Under the pieces are notes generated by a model. It saw only the letters and a program-made list of their open reading frames with translations, made no database searches and had not been told where the DNA came from. A stretch of 64,000 nt of DNA. Source: Trichomonas vaginalis G3. Its lineage: Eukaryota; Parabasalia; Trichomonadida; Trichomonadidae. Position 1 is the first letter of the stretch. Each line of letters begins with the position of its first letter. Positions 55,671 through 64,000 of this stretch are shown in pieces. The position numbers and the translations under genes are program-made. The stretch spans positions 6,891,962-6,955,961 of the forward strand of contig NC_067208.1 in NCBI RefSeq assembly GCF_026262505.1, read 5' to 3'.

Positions 55671-58600
55671 ATGCCACGTAAGCTACGTAAGAATATACGT
55701 AAGAGGAAGGGAGCATTGAAACATCCAATAGTAAAACTGACACCACAACAACAGTTGCAACAACAAATGATGAATGACCCCACTATGTTGCAACAAATGT
55801 CAAGCAACCCTATGCTTTTAAACCGAGTTATTGGTGCACAGAGTGGAGGTTTAAGAGCGGCACTTTTAGCGAAAATGGCAGGCTATGGTGGAGCTGCAGA
55901 CGGAACAGCTTATAACCCTCAAAGTCAAATGAATTTGAGTTCACTCAAAAATCAAATAACAGATGTCAAAAAGTCAAACATAGACATACAGAAACAAATA
56001 AGTGAAAACGAAAAGAAACTAGAATATGACAGACACACAAAGAAACTCAATGAGTTAAACGTAGAGAAAAAGAAGAAAGAAGAACAACTGAAAGAACTAA
56101 GTACAGAGGAATATGCGAAAAAAGTGTCAGAAAAAGCAGCAGAAGTAGCAAAAATGGAACAAGATGTTATAAATTTGAAAAACCATACTACTCAATATAA
56201 AGTACTGAAAGATGAAGAAATAAAACAAAAAGCCCTGAAGACATATATGGATAGCGATGAGTATAAAAAAGAAGTTGAAGCAAATGTAAAGGCAGAAAAA
56301 CTTTTACAGTTGCAAAACCAAACCGTACAGTATGAAAACTTAGCACAAGAAAGTAAAAATAACGACGCAGCCATGCAAAAGGCAATGAAAAGCGCAGAAT
56401 ATATAAAAGCTAATAATGACTGGTTAGATGCCCAAGCCAACGCTAAAGCAGCCCAACTTATAGGGTCAATAAGGACAAAAATACAAGCGGATGAAGACAG
56501 TTCAAATGAAGCTTTAATGAATGCTGACTTTAAGAATGCCTTCGAAGCTCTTCATAGTAAGGTGAAACTAGTGAACGACTTCTCATCTGGAAAGAAACTG
56601 AAGTCTGAAGGTTTCGACAAAGAGTTAAGAGAAGTAGCACAAAATATGACGAAAATAACAGATGCAGCAACGAGACAGGCAGTTCAAAGTGCCTATGACG
56701 CCGTTAGAGCAGCTGTTGTGGAAAGTCAAGAAAAAGAGTTACAACAGACCAAAACAGACCTAGTAAATGCTTTCTTAAGAACGAAAAGTCAGGTAGGACA
56801 TTATGCTGCAGATGGAACATATGTGCCAGCTGGTGGAACTTATATACCACCAAACCCTCCAAGAGAAGCACCTGCACCAGGACTACCTAAAACATTTACA
56901 TCGTCACATGGACACAGACACAGGCATGCACCAAAACCAACACAACAACCAACAGTTCAAAATCCAGCACCACAACAACAACCAAAACCAACAGTTCAAA
57001 ATCCAGCACAGCAACCAACAGTTCAAAACCCTGCACAGCAACCAACAGTTCAAAATCCAGCACCACAACAACAACCAACACAGCAACCACAACCAACACA
57101 GCAACCAACAGTTCAAAACCCTGCACAGCAACCAACAGTTCAAAACCCTGCACAACAACAACCACAAACAGAGCAAGGACATAAAAGAAGTAGAGAAAAA
57201 GGAAACCAAGAATTCTTAAAAATGCTTAAGGAAGATTATGGTTACCCAGATACTCTTGACTTTAGTGACAGATATAAAGAAGCTATTAGAAAGTTCAAGG
57301 AAGGAAATACTGACCCGAACCTATTTAGCTTTATGGTTCAGCACCAAATGGGATATAATCTCAAACCTGGAAAATACAAGCTCGCTAAGGGATATGATTT
57401 AATAGCATATCATCCAAATGACATGAATGAATTTACTCCGAGATATTTGGTGTCAGAGCTAAATGATAATTCAACTCTCTTCATGAAACGCGTAAAAAAT
57501 AGAGACGGAACGAAAGAAGAAAGGTTTATGAGTCCGGATGACTTAGATAGGGAACTTTTTAAAAACGGTCTCGGAATATATGAAATGCCAGCAGATGAGG
57601 TACAAGAAACTCCACAGGAAGAAGTTCAGATACAACCAGACATGGAAGAAATAGTTCAGCAACAACAGCTAGAAGAGCCTGAAGGAAACGAACAAGTCCC
57701 TCCTTTGGAAACTAACTTCACAGAACTAGATGAAGATTTGGAACAGCCGAAAAATCTTGACCCTCAACAAGTGTATGCGGAGAATATGGAATCTTTCCAA
57801 GAGTCTAAGAAAAATTCGGCTGACATAGTAGAAGAATATCGAAAAATGTTCGCCGACATACAAAAGACTCCAACATCAGATGAAAATATTCAGCATAGAA
57901 TGGAAGTACTGAAAGATAATGTACGCAAATACAATAATCCTTTTTACTTACGACCATATAACGTTCAATCTTTGGCTGAACTCGGTGAAAATAAAAGGTT
58001 AAATTTCAACAAAACATATAGAAATGAAACATTGTTTAAAGTTCATTCAGAACCTAACCAATATGGAAACAAACCTACTTTTGTTTCTGCAGACTATGGA
58101 ACTACAATGAGATGGGTTCATAAAGCTAATCCGGATAGGTGGTTCATAAACTTACAACCTCAATTCCAAGAAGTTGTAGACGCAATGGAAGTGAATGGTG
58201 AACCAGATATAGCTGGTATTTTCAGCGCGGCTTTAATGCCATTGAAAGATATGAAACATGCAGATATTTTGGACCGGTATGAAATGAACATGGCTGATGG
58301 AAATATAACACCTGACGTTCTAGAACATTTATCTCAAAGAACTACACAGAACCATAGAGATGGTATATTTGGTGAAGAGTTTAGAAAGAAAGTTAGGGAG
58401 AGAGAAGGAAGAGAACCTATTGTACATGACCTTGCAAACGAAAGTTTGCAAAATGTCATAAAAACTTACTTTGCAGACAATGAACCGAGAATGGATGAAT
58501 ATTTAAGAAAACTCAAATGGACAGTACCAAATGAAATGTTAGTATTGAAAAACATGTTCCATGACAAAATAAAACCAACTACAGAAATAAATGACGCAAG

Positions 58601-59096
58601 ACTGAAACATTGGGTAAAAGCTTTCCCATTCACAAAAGATATTATTGGTTACATGGAAAGAAAACCAGAATGGCTACAAAAACATATATTTGGAAACGAG
58701 CTTATTCCATATGGACAAGCTCTGTTTGAAGAGCTTGAATCGGAAACTCAGGAAAGAGTCATGCAAACAATACGCGAAGACTCAAATACAAACTATGACA
58801 AAATCTTTCTAGGATATAGGTTACCTAAGATGGGCGACCAGAGCCCAAAGGCAAAAAGGACATGGGAAATTTACAACATACTAGGTGAACATGAGGCAAA
58901 GATGCAACAACTTGAAGCAGAGGGCAAGTTACCAAAAGCGACACCAAAGAAGAAGAGAAGAGTAGAACAAAGTGAAAGTAGTGAAGAAGTAACTTCATCT
59001 AGTGAAAGTAGTGGCAATGAAGGAAAAAGAAGAGTTAAAAACTCAGTCAGGAAGAAAGTAAAGCTTGGTCCGAGTGGGTTCTATTATGACACATAA
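55671..59096 (+). CDS. 1141-aa Q/P-repeat protein with coiled coil and NLS-like tail
   Basis: The frame opens at 55611, but the ATG at 55671 (MPRKLRKNIRKRKG) follows an initiator-like TCACT and a T-tract and is preferred. The N-terminus is very basic; residues about 20-60 are Gln/Met-rich; about 95-370 form a long Lys/Glu/Ala coiled coil; about 420-510 is a tandem PTVQNPAQQ repeat; about 515-640 and 740-1090 look globular; the tail has KKKRRV, a classic nuclear-import-like cluster, then Ser/Glu runs and a basic end. I recognise no enzyme. Position at the element's left end next to the capsid gene and its large size suggest a virion or DNA-organising protein. Function unknown. Confidence 0.75.
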   Translation: MPRKLRKNIRKRKGALKHPIVKLTPQQQLQQQMMNDPTMLQQMSSNPMLLNRVIGAQSGGLRAALLAKMAGYGGAADGTAYNPQSQMNLSSLKNQITDVKKSNIDIQKQISENEKKLEYDRHTKKLNELNVEKKKKEEQLKELSTEEYAKKVSEKAAEVAKMEQDVINLKNHTTQYKVLKDEEIKQKALKTYMDSDEYKKEVEANVKAEKLLQLQNQTVQYENLAQESKNNDAAMQKAMKSAEYIKANNDWLDAQANAKAAQLIGSIRTKIQADEDSSNEALMNADFKNAFEALHSKVKLVNDFSSGKKLKSEGFDKELREVAQNMTKITDAATRQAVQSAYDAVRAAVVESQEKELQQTKTDLVNAFLRTKSQVGHYAADGTYVPAGGTYIPPNPPREAPAPGLPKTFTSSHGHRHRHAPKPTQQPTVQNPAPQQQPKPTVQNPAQQPTVQNPAQQPTVQNPAPQQQPTQQPQPTQQPTVQNPAQQPTVQNPAQQQPQTEQGHKRSREKGNQEFLKMLKEDYGYPDTLDFSDRYKEAIRKFKEGNTDPNLFSFMVQHQMGYNLKPGKYKLAKGYDLIAYHPNDMNEFTPRYLVSELNDNSTLFMKRVKNRDGTKEERFMSPDDLDRELFKNGLGIYEMPADEVQETPQEEVQIQPDMEEIVQQQQLEEPEGNEQVPPLETNFTELDEDLEQPKNLDPQQVYAENMESFQESKKNSADIVEEYRKMFADIQKTPTSDENIQHRMEVLKDNVRKYNNPFYLRPYNVQSLAELGENKRLNFNKTYRNETLFKVHSEPNQYGNKPTFVSADYGTTMRWVHKANPDRWFINLQPQFQEVVDAMEVNGEPDIAGIFSAALMPLKDMKHADILDRYEMNMADGNITPDVLEHLSQRTTQNHRDGIFGEEFRKKVREREGREPIVHDLANESLQNVIKTYFADNEPRMDEYLRKLKWTVPNEMLVLKNMFHDKIKPTTEINDARLKHWVKAFPFTKDIIGYMERKPEWLQKHIFGNELIPYGQALFEELESETQERVMQTIREDSNTNYDKIFLGYRLPKMGDQSPKAKRTWEIYNILGEHEAKMQQLEAEGKLPKATPKKKRRVEQSESSEEVTSSSESSGNEGKRRVKNSVRKKVKLGPSGFYYDT

Positions 59097-59128
59097 ATCC
59101 AACTATTCTATATTTTTACCCATATGAA

Positions 59129-60736
59129 ATGTACGCCGCTCAGAATATAACGCCAACAGTTTTGGATGCCATGAACGGAAATGTTTCCGAATGGTATAAC
59201 GAATGCGACAATGCCATTAGAAGGTCAGAAATAGTTCCTGGAACTTACGAATATACAACTGCTGTTTCTTATGGAAACGTAGGTGAGTTTGGAGAAGGTT
59301 CTTCAACAACAGTAGATATTGCTTGCGACAGGTTTCATATTATTTCTATTGACAACTCATTCTTATACGTGGAACAAGACATTGAAATAAAACCTTCTGC
59401 CAAGTTGTCTGACAAGAAAGGTTGCAATGGAATTTTCTATGTCGGATACCAATATGCTCCAGAAGTTTTCATGGGATATAAGATATATTCTAACTCTGAC
59501 TTAGTTCAAACAGTAACATGGGCAAACTATGAATGGTTCGCTTTGAGAAACTCAGTACAACCACAAGCTAGAGAACAAACAGACCAGTATGCGACTATTG
59601 AGAAAATAAGAAGACTTGACCCTAACGTTCCAGGAGTTTATGTTGACCTTTCTGGACAAACTGCAGCAGCAGTAACCAAAGTAAAACTGAAACTTAGAGT
59701 TTCTTTGTCATCTTTCCTCATCTTCAGGTTTTTAAGATACTTGCCAAACTGGGCAGGAAAAATTTCTATCGAACTTACTCCAAGCAAAAATAACTTAGTC
59801 ATTGCACCAACACAAGACCCATTCACTCTTACAGACGTAAAGGGAACAAATAAAACGTCATTCGCCGAATTTTGCAAAGACAAAGTTGACTTAGACTTTG
59901 GTTTCTCAAACCTCAACACTGAAGTAAACTATTATTTCAATGCTGCTGGAGATGCTTGGGACCCAGTTAAGTTCACATGCGAACAGTTTGAATGCAAGAG
60001 AATAGAAAGCAGACTTGCCGTTTATATGTTGGACCCAGATATTTCAAATGCTTTAGCTGCCAAATATATTGCAGTTCCACTTATGTTCCCTATACACCAA
60101 ATATCTGTCAAAGACTTTGCAGGTGAAGTTGGAAACCAAAGTGCTGACCCAGGTGCAAGAACAGATATTGCTTTAACAACTGCAATGAAACATGCAGATA
60201 CTATGTTTGTACTGTTCAGACGAACTATAAATGACTATTCTTGTTTCTACAACCCCGGTATTAAATATCATATAAACATAGATGGCAAATATTATCCAAG
60301 AGAAGAATATTCTACAGTTGAGGATATGAGGTCATACAACTTGACATTAGATGCTATGAACTTTAACAACAACTTCACAACAACCATTAACCCTGAAATG
60401 CAAAGTTCTATTATGCCATATGTGAAAGTATGGACTCATACAGGAGGTCAAAAAACTCAATATACAAATGGAGACCGTTCAAACTTTTGGCTTGGCATTC
60501 CATTTGCTGACTCAGAAGACTTTATGGGTGGTATTTCAACTGTTGGTACTGTACAAATACAATATACTGGTGACAGAGACGGTCCAGATGAATTGAAAAC
60601 AAAGAAGTTTACAAAACCAATAGCACTTTTCACGGAAGATGCTCTTTTGAAGATTCGTTCGATGAAACCTGCTGGGGCTCCTCAGATTGGCATAACGACA
60701 GCTTCCATCGAGCAGATTTTGGCAGCAGGTCAGTAA
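59129..60736 (+). CDS. Major capsid protein candidate (double jelly-roll)
   Basis: An intact 535-aa, beta-rich protein with no membrane segment. It is collinear with the broken capsid gene at 13318-14858: the N-terminal strands (FLYVEQDIEIKP), GYKIYSNSDLVQTV, WFALRNS, and the C-terminal TKPIALFTEDALLK. Length and strand pattern fit the double jelly-roll major capsid proteins established for Polintons and related viruses, which form the icosahedral shell as trimers; the fold itself cannot be shown here. The upstream signal TATTTTTACCCATATGAA is nearly the one before the gene starting at 24479. Its last 107 bases overlap an antisense gene. Confidence 0.65.
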   Translation: MYAAQNITPTVLDAMNGNVSEWYNECDNAIRRSEIVPGTYEYTTAVSYGNVGEFGEGSSTTVDIACDRFHIISIDNSFLYVEQDIEIKPSAKLSDKKGCNGIFYVGYQYAPEVFMGYKIYSNSDLVQTVTWANYEWFALRNSVQPQAREQTDQYATIEKIRRLDPNVPGVYVDLSGQTAAAVTKVKLKLRVSLSSFLIFRFLRYLPNWAGKISIELTPSKNNLVIAPTQDPFTLTDVKGTNKTSFAEFCKDKVDLDFGFSNLNTEVNYYFNAAGDAWDPVKFTCEQFECKRIESRLAVYMLDPDISNALAAKYIAVPLMFPIHQISVKDFAGEVGNQSADPGARTDIALTTAMKHADTMFVLFRRTINDYSCFYNPGIKYHINIDGKYYPREEYSTVEDMRSYNLTLDAMNFNNNFTTTINPEMQSSIMPYVKVWTHTGGQKTQYTNGDRSNFWLGIPFADSEDFMGGISTVGTVQIQYTGDRDGPDELKTKKFTKPIALFTEDALLKIRSMKPAGAPQIGITTASIEQILAAGQ

Positions 60737-61049
60737 GTTGTTCTTGAACTGACTTTTCTCCGTCAAATATTGACAGTACGCCAGTTTTGACATAATATTG
60801 TATTATAAACTTTCCTTTAGTAATATCGGTCAGTTTTGAAGTTATATTTTTGTCTGCTTCAAGAACTTTCACCATTTCAGTTATACCAACTTTCTTTGCT
60901 TTATGAAAATATTTAGGTTCAGCAAAGACTGCTATTCTATAACATTTTCCATTGTTTGTGTAAAGAACTATTCTGTCAATGTATTTGTATTGTTTGTGAG
61001 TATAAACTTTGTTCTGCTTCAATTCAATAAGATATCCGAATACGTCCAT
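60630..61049 (-). CDS. Unknown 139-aa protein, antisense to capsid 3' end
   Basis: A 139-aa protein, beta-rich in the first half (YKYIDRIVLYTNNGKCYRIA), with a Ser/Glu/Pro-rich tail lying within the overlap with the capsid gene. The ATG is 18 bp from that of the divergent gene at 61068, with a shared T-rich stretch between them, as in the other divergent pairs of these elements. The absence of another gene between 60737 and 61049 favours it being real. Family unknown. Confidence 0.6.
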   Translation of the reverse strand: MDVFGYLIELKQNKVYTHKQYKYIDRIVLYTNNGKCYRIAVFAEPKYFHKAKKVGITEMVKVLEADKNITSKLTDITKGKFIIQYYVKTGVLSIFDGEKSVQEQLTDLLPKSARWKLSLCQSEEPQQVSSNESSKEHLP

Positions 61050-61067
61050 CTTTTTATTCTAAGTAAA

Positions 61068-61646
61068 ATGTCATTTCCGAAAAATAGAAGCGTAAGTGTT
61101 TCAAAAGGTTTAATGGCGGTGGCAGATGTGAAGTTAAATTCACCAACTCAAACAAACAGTCAAAGTGTTGTTGTCAATGTCAAAGACAGAGATGTTGAAT
61201 TGGGGAAACCATACGAAGACGAAGATGGTATAACAATTGTTCCTGTAAAAGAACCAACATATCCTGAAGTTAGCAGAGACTTAAGTTCTGTTGCAGATAT
61301 TCGAAATGACTACCAACAACTGAAAGACAAACTTCAAACTCAGGAGAAGATTTGTCAAGCTTTAAGTATAATGTTAAACTTGGTCGAACACAACCCTGTA
61401 AAAGTGAACTCATATGTCATTGCACCTCATGAAGTTTTGAAAGAACTATTGAAACTTTTGACAGAGGCAGACGATATAAACATCAAAGAAATAGAACCCG
61501 ACATTAGTTGCTGTGGTGTTTCATATAATGCCATTGACAAGATATACGTTATGAAAGGAGGTGAAACGTTGAACTTAAAATATAGTTTCCCAGACGTTAT
61601 AAAAATATTTGACGACCACAACATTTCATTAAAATTTATTTGCTAA
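61068..61646 (+). CDS. Unknown helical protein, 192 aa
   Basis: The frame opens at 60903, but the upstream 55 codons are hydrophobic antisense of the neighbouring gene; the ATG at 61068, after CTTTTTATTCTAAGTAAA, is the natural start. The N-terminal 75 residues are polar and probably disordered; 80-105 is helical (DYQQLKDKLQTQEK); the rest is mixed with a Cys pair (SCCG). The segment APHEVLKELLKLLTE…IEPDI resembles in pattern the C-terminus of the broken gene at 23984-24479. It ends 4 bp before the next ATG. Function unknown. Confidence 0.65.
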   Translation: MSFPKNRSVSVSKGLMAVADVKLNSPTQTNSQSVVVNVKDRDVELGKPYEDEDGITIVPVKEPTYPEVSRDLSSVADIRNDYQQLKDKLQTQEKICQALSIMLNLVEHNPVKVNSYVIAPHEVLKELLKLLTEADDINIKEIEPDISCCGVSYNAIDKIYVMKGGETLNLKYSFPDVIKIFDDHNISLKFIC

Positions 61647-61650
61647 GTAA

Positions 61651-62448
61651 ATGGCAGAAGACATAATGGTTTATACTATTACGACTAAAAACCCTGAGTC
61701 ATATAATTCTATAACAACAAACTTACAAAGTCCTCAAGGACGATATTGTAAACTAACCTTAAACACAATGACGACTAAAGCCTGTTTTGCTCTTTTGACA
61801 CCAGAAGACTTTATTGTTGTGAATGGTAAAAAATACTCCTTTGAAGATACTTACTCAGATATACCACCAACAGGTTTTGTTGACTTATTTAATACTTTAA
61901 GTACGGGTGTAACATGTGCTGCAACTAGAGCAGGTTTCATTATGTTTGGATGTCCGACTGAGTTTACTATAAACGATATGAGCTATAATACAAAACTTAT
62001 TTCTGGTTTTTACTACCAACAGTTTCCCATAACAGGAAAAGGTGTCATACAAGGAATGTCTATTCCATTGACATTAAGCACACCAATCTTATATATTGTT
62101 TCAAACTTAGGTTCAAAGTGTTATTCGAATGTCGACAGAAACTATTATGACCAAAAGATACTTATGCGTATAAACAATACTTTCTCTGCTGGTTTGCCTA
62201 TTGTTCATTCGAATGCAGAATTTTCAACCTTAGTGAACTCAAACACTTTGGCAAGTATAACGTTGACATTAGTTGACGCAAACTTTGTTCCTGTAAAACT
62301 TTTATGTCCTATGTATTTGTCAATGACGGCAGAAAGTTTCGAATTGGAAGATGCAACTGGTGAAAGTATTGTATTACAAGAACAACTTCAACAACAAATA
62401 GCTCAAGAACAACAAATGCAACAAATGGAACAACAAAGTCAAGAATAA
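61651..62448 (+). CDS. Minor capsid (penton-type) candidate, 265 aa
   Basis: A beta-rich 265-aa protein with Gly- and Thr-rich strands. Its end, ASITLTLVDANFVPVKLL followed by a strand, resembles the last strands of single jelly-roll penton proteins that accompany the double jelly-roll capsid in Polintons. The C-terminal 30 residues are a Gln-rich tail (EQQMQQMEQQ). Its start lies 4 bp after the previous gene and the next gene follows 30 bp after its stop, so the block is very compact. The assignment is from pattern and position; another virion protein is possible. Confidence 0.5.
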   Translation: MAEDIMVYTITTKNPESYNSITTNLQSPQGRYCKLTLNTMTTKACFALLTPEDFIVVNGKKYSFEDTYSDIPPTGFVDLFNTLSTGVTCAATRAGFIMFGCPTEFTINDMSYNTKLISGFYYQQFPITGKGVIQGMSIPLTLSTPILYIVSNLGSKCYSNVDRNYYDQKILMRINNTFSAGLPIVHSNAEFSTLVNSNTLASITLTLVDANFVPVKLLCPMYLSMTAESFELEDATGESIVLQEQLQQQIAQEQQMQQMEQQSQE

Positions 62449-62478
62449 AAAAAATATTATTTTTTTATTTTTATAAAA

Positions 62479-63714
62479 ATGTACAGAATAGATGTTTCAG
62501 ATTTTTATGACTTCCAAGCATTCAGAAATATGTGTCCATTTAGAGATTATAACAAAGCAGTCGAGAATTTGAAACGTTTAGTCATTTATGTTGACTCTGC
62601 CCCAGAATGTTATGTCATGAAAGAATGGGATGTTGTCTTTAACAAACCAAGAGCAACAATAGTGTCTGAACAAGAATGTAGACAGAAACTTAAGAAAATA
62701 AAAGTCGTACAAGTTGGAATGAAGATGTTAGATGCTTGGGATATCTTATTGTCAAAGTTAGAAGATTTTTCAGTTCGAGGTATAAAGTTCTATACACCTT
62801 CTCCAAACTTCTATTCTATCTTCACTGGATATAAATACGAACAAGTAGAATGGAAAGAAAATGTTATAGAAGCTTGGTTAGACCATGTCAAAGAAATTAT
62901 ATGCAATGGAAACGAAAAGGTTTATGAGTATATCTTATGTTGGTTTGCAAACATCTTACAACATCCAAGTGCTAAAAATGAAACTGCTCTCATTATAATT
63001 GGAAAACAAGGAACAGGTAAGAACACATTCTTTACAGATATTTTGTGCAAACTGTTAGAGGGCTATTCGAATCCGAATATGACAAACTTAGAAAACATCT
63101 GTGGCAAGTTTAACTCCTCAATAGAGAATATGAAACTTATAGTTTGCAATGAACTTCAAAGTATAGATACAACAAAAGTTTTGAACTCAGATGCTTTGAA
63201 GAGTCTTATAACAGACAAAGTTGGAGTTGTTGAAAGAAAGTATAAAGACCAAAGAGTTTGTGAAAATGTTGCAAACTTCATTATGGTTTCAAACAATGTT
63301 GTTCCGATGAAGTTAGAAAGTTCTGACAGAAGATATGTAGTTGTCAGAACGTCAGATTCTCATATGCAAGATACAGAATATTTTGACGACTTAGCAGAAA
63401 CTTTGACATCTGACTTTTACAACCACTTGTTCTCATATTTCATGACATTAGATATTTCTAAGTTCAATCCAAGACAAATTCCACATACCGAAGAGAGACA
63501 AACATTGTTAGAAGCAAACAAGAGTGTATATGAACTGTTCATAGATGAAACTGACTTTGTGTCATTAGATGAAAGGTCATTGTACGATTCGTATAAACAA
63601 TATTGTCAAGAATATGGTTATATGGCAGCTTCTAAACGAACATTCTTGGCAAATGTCAAAAGTCTTTTAGACGTACAGAATGGTGTATATACAAAGAAAA
63701 TTTTTTCTGAGTAA
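62479..63714 (+). CDS. SF3 helicase, 411 aa
   Basis: An intact SF3 helicase: Walker A GKQGTGKN (about residues 175-182), Walker B-type IVCNELQS (about 217), motif C-type FIMVSNNVVPMKL (about 268) and DRRYVVVRT. It aligns with residues about 290-580 of the 644-aa helicase at 41900-43834. The N-terminal 95 residues have no recognised primase motif. Such D5/DUF5906-type helicases drive replication in viruses and related elements; most described Mavericks replicate with protein-primed PolB alone, so its presence is of note. T-rich ATTTTTATAAAA immediately precedes the ATG. Confidence 0.8.
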   Translation: MYRIDVSDFYDFQAFRNMCPFRDYNKAVENLKRLVIYVDSAPECYVMKEWDVVFNKPRATIVSEQECRQKLKKIKVVQVGMKMLDAWDILLSKLEDFSVRGIKFYTPSPNFYSIFTGYKYEQVEWKENVIEAWLDHVKEIICNGNEKVYEYILCWFANILQHPSAKNETALIIIGKQGTGKNTFFTDILCKLLEGYSNPNMTNLENICGKFNSSIENMKLIVCNELQSIDTTKVLNSDALKSLITDKVGVVERKYKDQRVCENVANFIMVSNNVVPMKLESSDRRYVVVRTSDSHMQDTEYFDDLAETLTSDFYNHLFSYFMTLDISKFNPRQIPHTEERQTLLEANKSVYELFIDETDFVSLDERSLYDSYKQYCQEYGYMAASKRTFLANVKSLLDVQNGVYTKKIFSE

Positions 63715-63730
63715 ATTTTAAAAAAAATAT

Positions 63731-63740
63731 TTTTTATCCG
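63731..63740 (+). promoter_or_regulatory. T-rich signal TTTTTATCCG
   Basis: TTTTTATCCG ends 10 nt before the ATG at 63751. It is the clearest copy in this element of the signal before the capsid gene of the nested element. Confidence 0.5.
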
Positions 63741-63750
63741 ATAGAAAAAG

Positions 63751-64000
63751 ATGGCAAAATTCATCTCAGTAAATAAGTATATGACAGAAGTCAAAGATAA
63801 GTTAGCTCCATTCGCATATTTGAATGTTTACTTCTACAATTTTGAAAAGTCTACATTTGACAAAATTTGGAACATTGCACCAGTTAAGTTTGCTGTTGTT
63901 AGAAAAAGTGGTGCAACTTTTGAAGACTTAGACATAGAAGGTTTGTTAACAGTCAAAGAAAATTTTGACAGAAAGTTCTCAAAACTCGAAGAAGGTAAAG
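63751..64000 (+). CDS. Unknown gene, cut by window end
   Basis: From ATG 63751 the frame is open for 83 codons to the window edge (MAKFISVNKYMTEV…). The start is supported by the TTTTTATCCG signal and by compact spacing after the helicase. The visible part is mixed alpha/beta and Phe/Lys-rich (APFAYLNVYFYNFEKSTFDK); no motif is recognised. Confidence 0.6.
   Translation, partial: MAKFISVNKYMTEVKDKLAPFAYLNVYFYNFEKSTFDKIWNIAPVKFAVVRKSGATFEDLDIEGLLTVKENFDRKFSKLEEGK

Larger units (their letters stand above)
55336..64000. mobile_element. Third Maverick-like element, left part
   Basis: A sharp rise in GC at about 55332 and a compact run of virion and replication genes mark a third element that runs out of the window. 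The first bases may be AGTGGGGCTTCC (55336), echoing the AGT start of the other two elements, but without the right end neither TIR nor target duplication can be confirmed. Gene order: 1141-aa Q/P-repeat protein, major capsid, antisense 139-aa, 193-aa, minor capsid candidate, SF3 helicase, unknown. All are intact. PolB, ATPase and integrase are not in the visible part. Confidence 0.7.

Noticed and set aside
56896-57219. Frames in other phases across the PTVQNPAQQ repeat
   Set aside because: Shadows of the repeat in the 1141-aa gene.

Overview
The window fits a trichomonad parabasalid, most like Trichomonas vaginalis. It is AT-rich, its host genes lack introns, and initiator-like TCAYW sites lie 8-13 nt upstream of the chosen ATGs. 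It carries a coiled-coil/ankyrin-repeat gene of the type expanded in that lineage and is dominated by Maverick/Polinton-type DNA elements. The species call is inference; no search was run.

Layout. (1) 1-2203: two host genes, an unknown helical protein and an RBM26/27-like RRM protein. (2) 2204-45768: a Maverick-family element bounded by 5-bp target duplications (ATTCA) and ~657-bp terminal inverted repeats (TIRs), each TIR encoding the same 106-aa protein. Its interior is mostly a 24-bp satellite that reverses orientation around a 134-bp spacer at 10153-10286, so the element resembles an inverted dimer. Its best non-terminal gene is an SF3 helicase (41900-43834). (3) 11662-32927: a second, related Maverick nested in that satellite, with its own 5-bp duplication (TACGA) and ~0.9-kb TIRs that encode a different 144-aa protein. 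It carries recognisable but frame-broken PolB, packaging ATPase, major capsid and further structural genes, a 25-N gap, and a 4.6-kb almost G-free C-rich tract that may be an assembly artefact. (4) 45774-54310: a coiled-coil/ankyrin gene on the minus strand, split by a 4,725-bp element with perfectly matched 930-bp TIR limits and an 8-bp target duplication. (5) 54311-55335: AT-rich spacer. (6) about 55336 to the window end: the left part of a third Maverick-like element with intact genes: a 1141-aa Q/P-repeat protein, a candidate double-jelly-roll major capsid, a candidate minor capsid, an SF3 helicase and small unknowns.

How the parts relate. The third element gives intact counterparts for several broken genes in the nested one (major capsid, and possibly a small helical protein) and for the satellite element's helicase. 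Maverick genes share a T-rich upstream signal ending in TTTTTAT, often TTTTTATCCG, commonly within about 30 nt of the ATG and often in divergent gene pairs. Several copies of a GC-rich ~30-bp hairpin module also recur across the elements. The satellite element looks like a non-autonomous derivative of the same family that kept TIRs, a TIR gene and a helicase, and amplified satellite DNA carrying palindromic AGGTGAGATCTCACCT sites.

Limits. All homology calls are from reading motifs. No integrase or maturation protease was recognised. Boundaries of broken genes are approximate.
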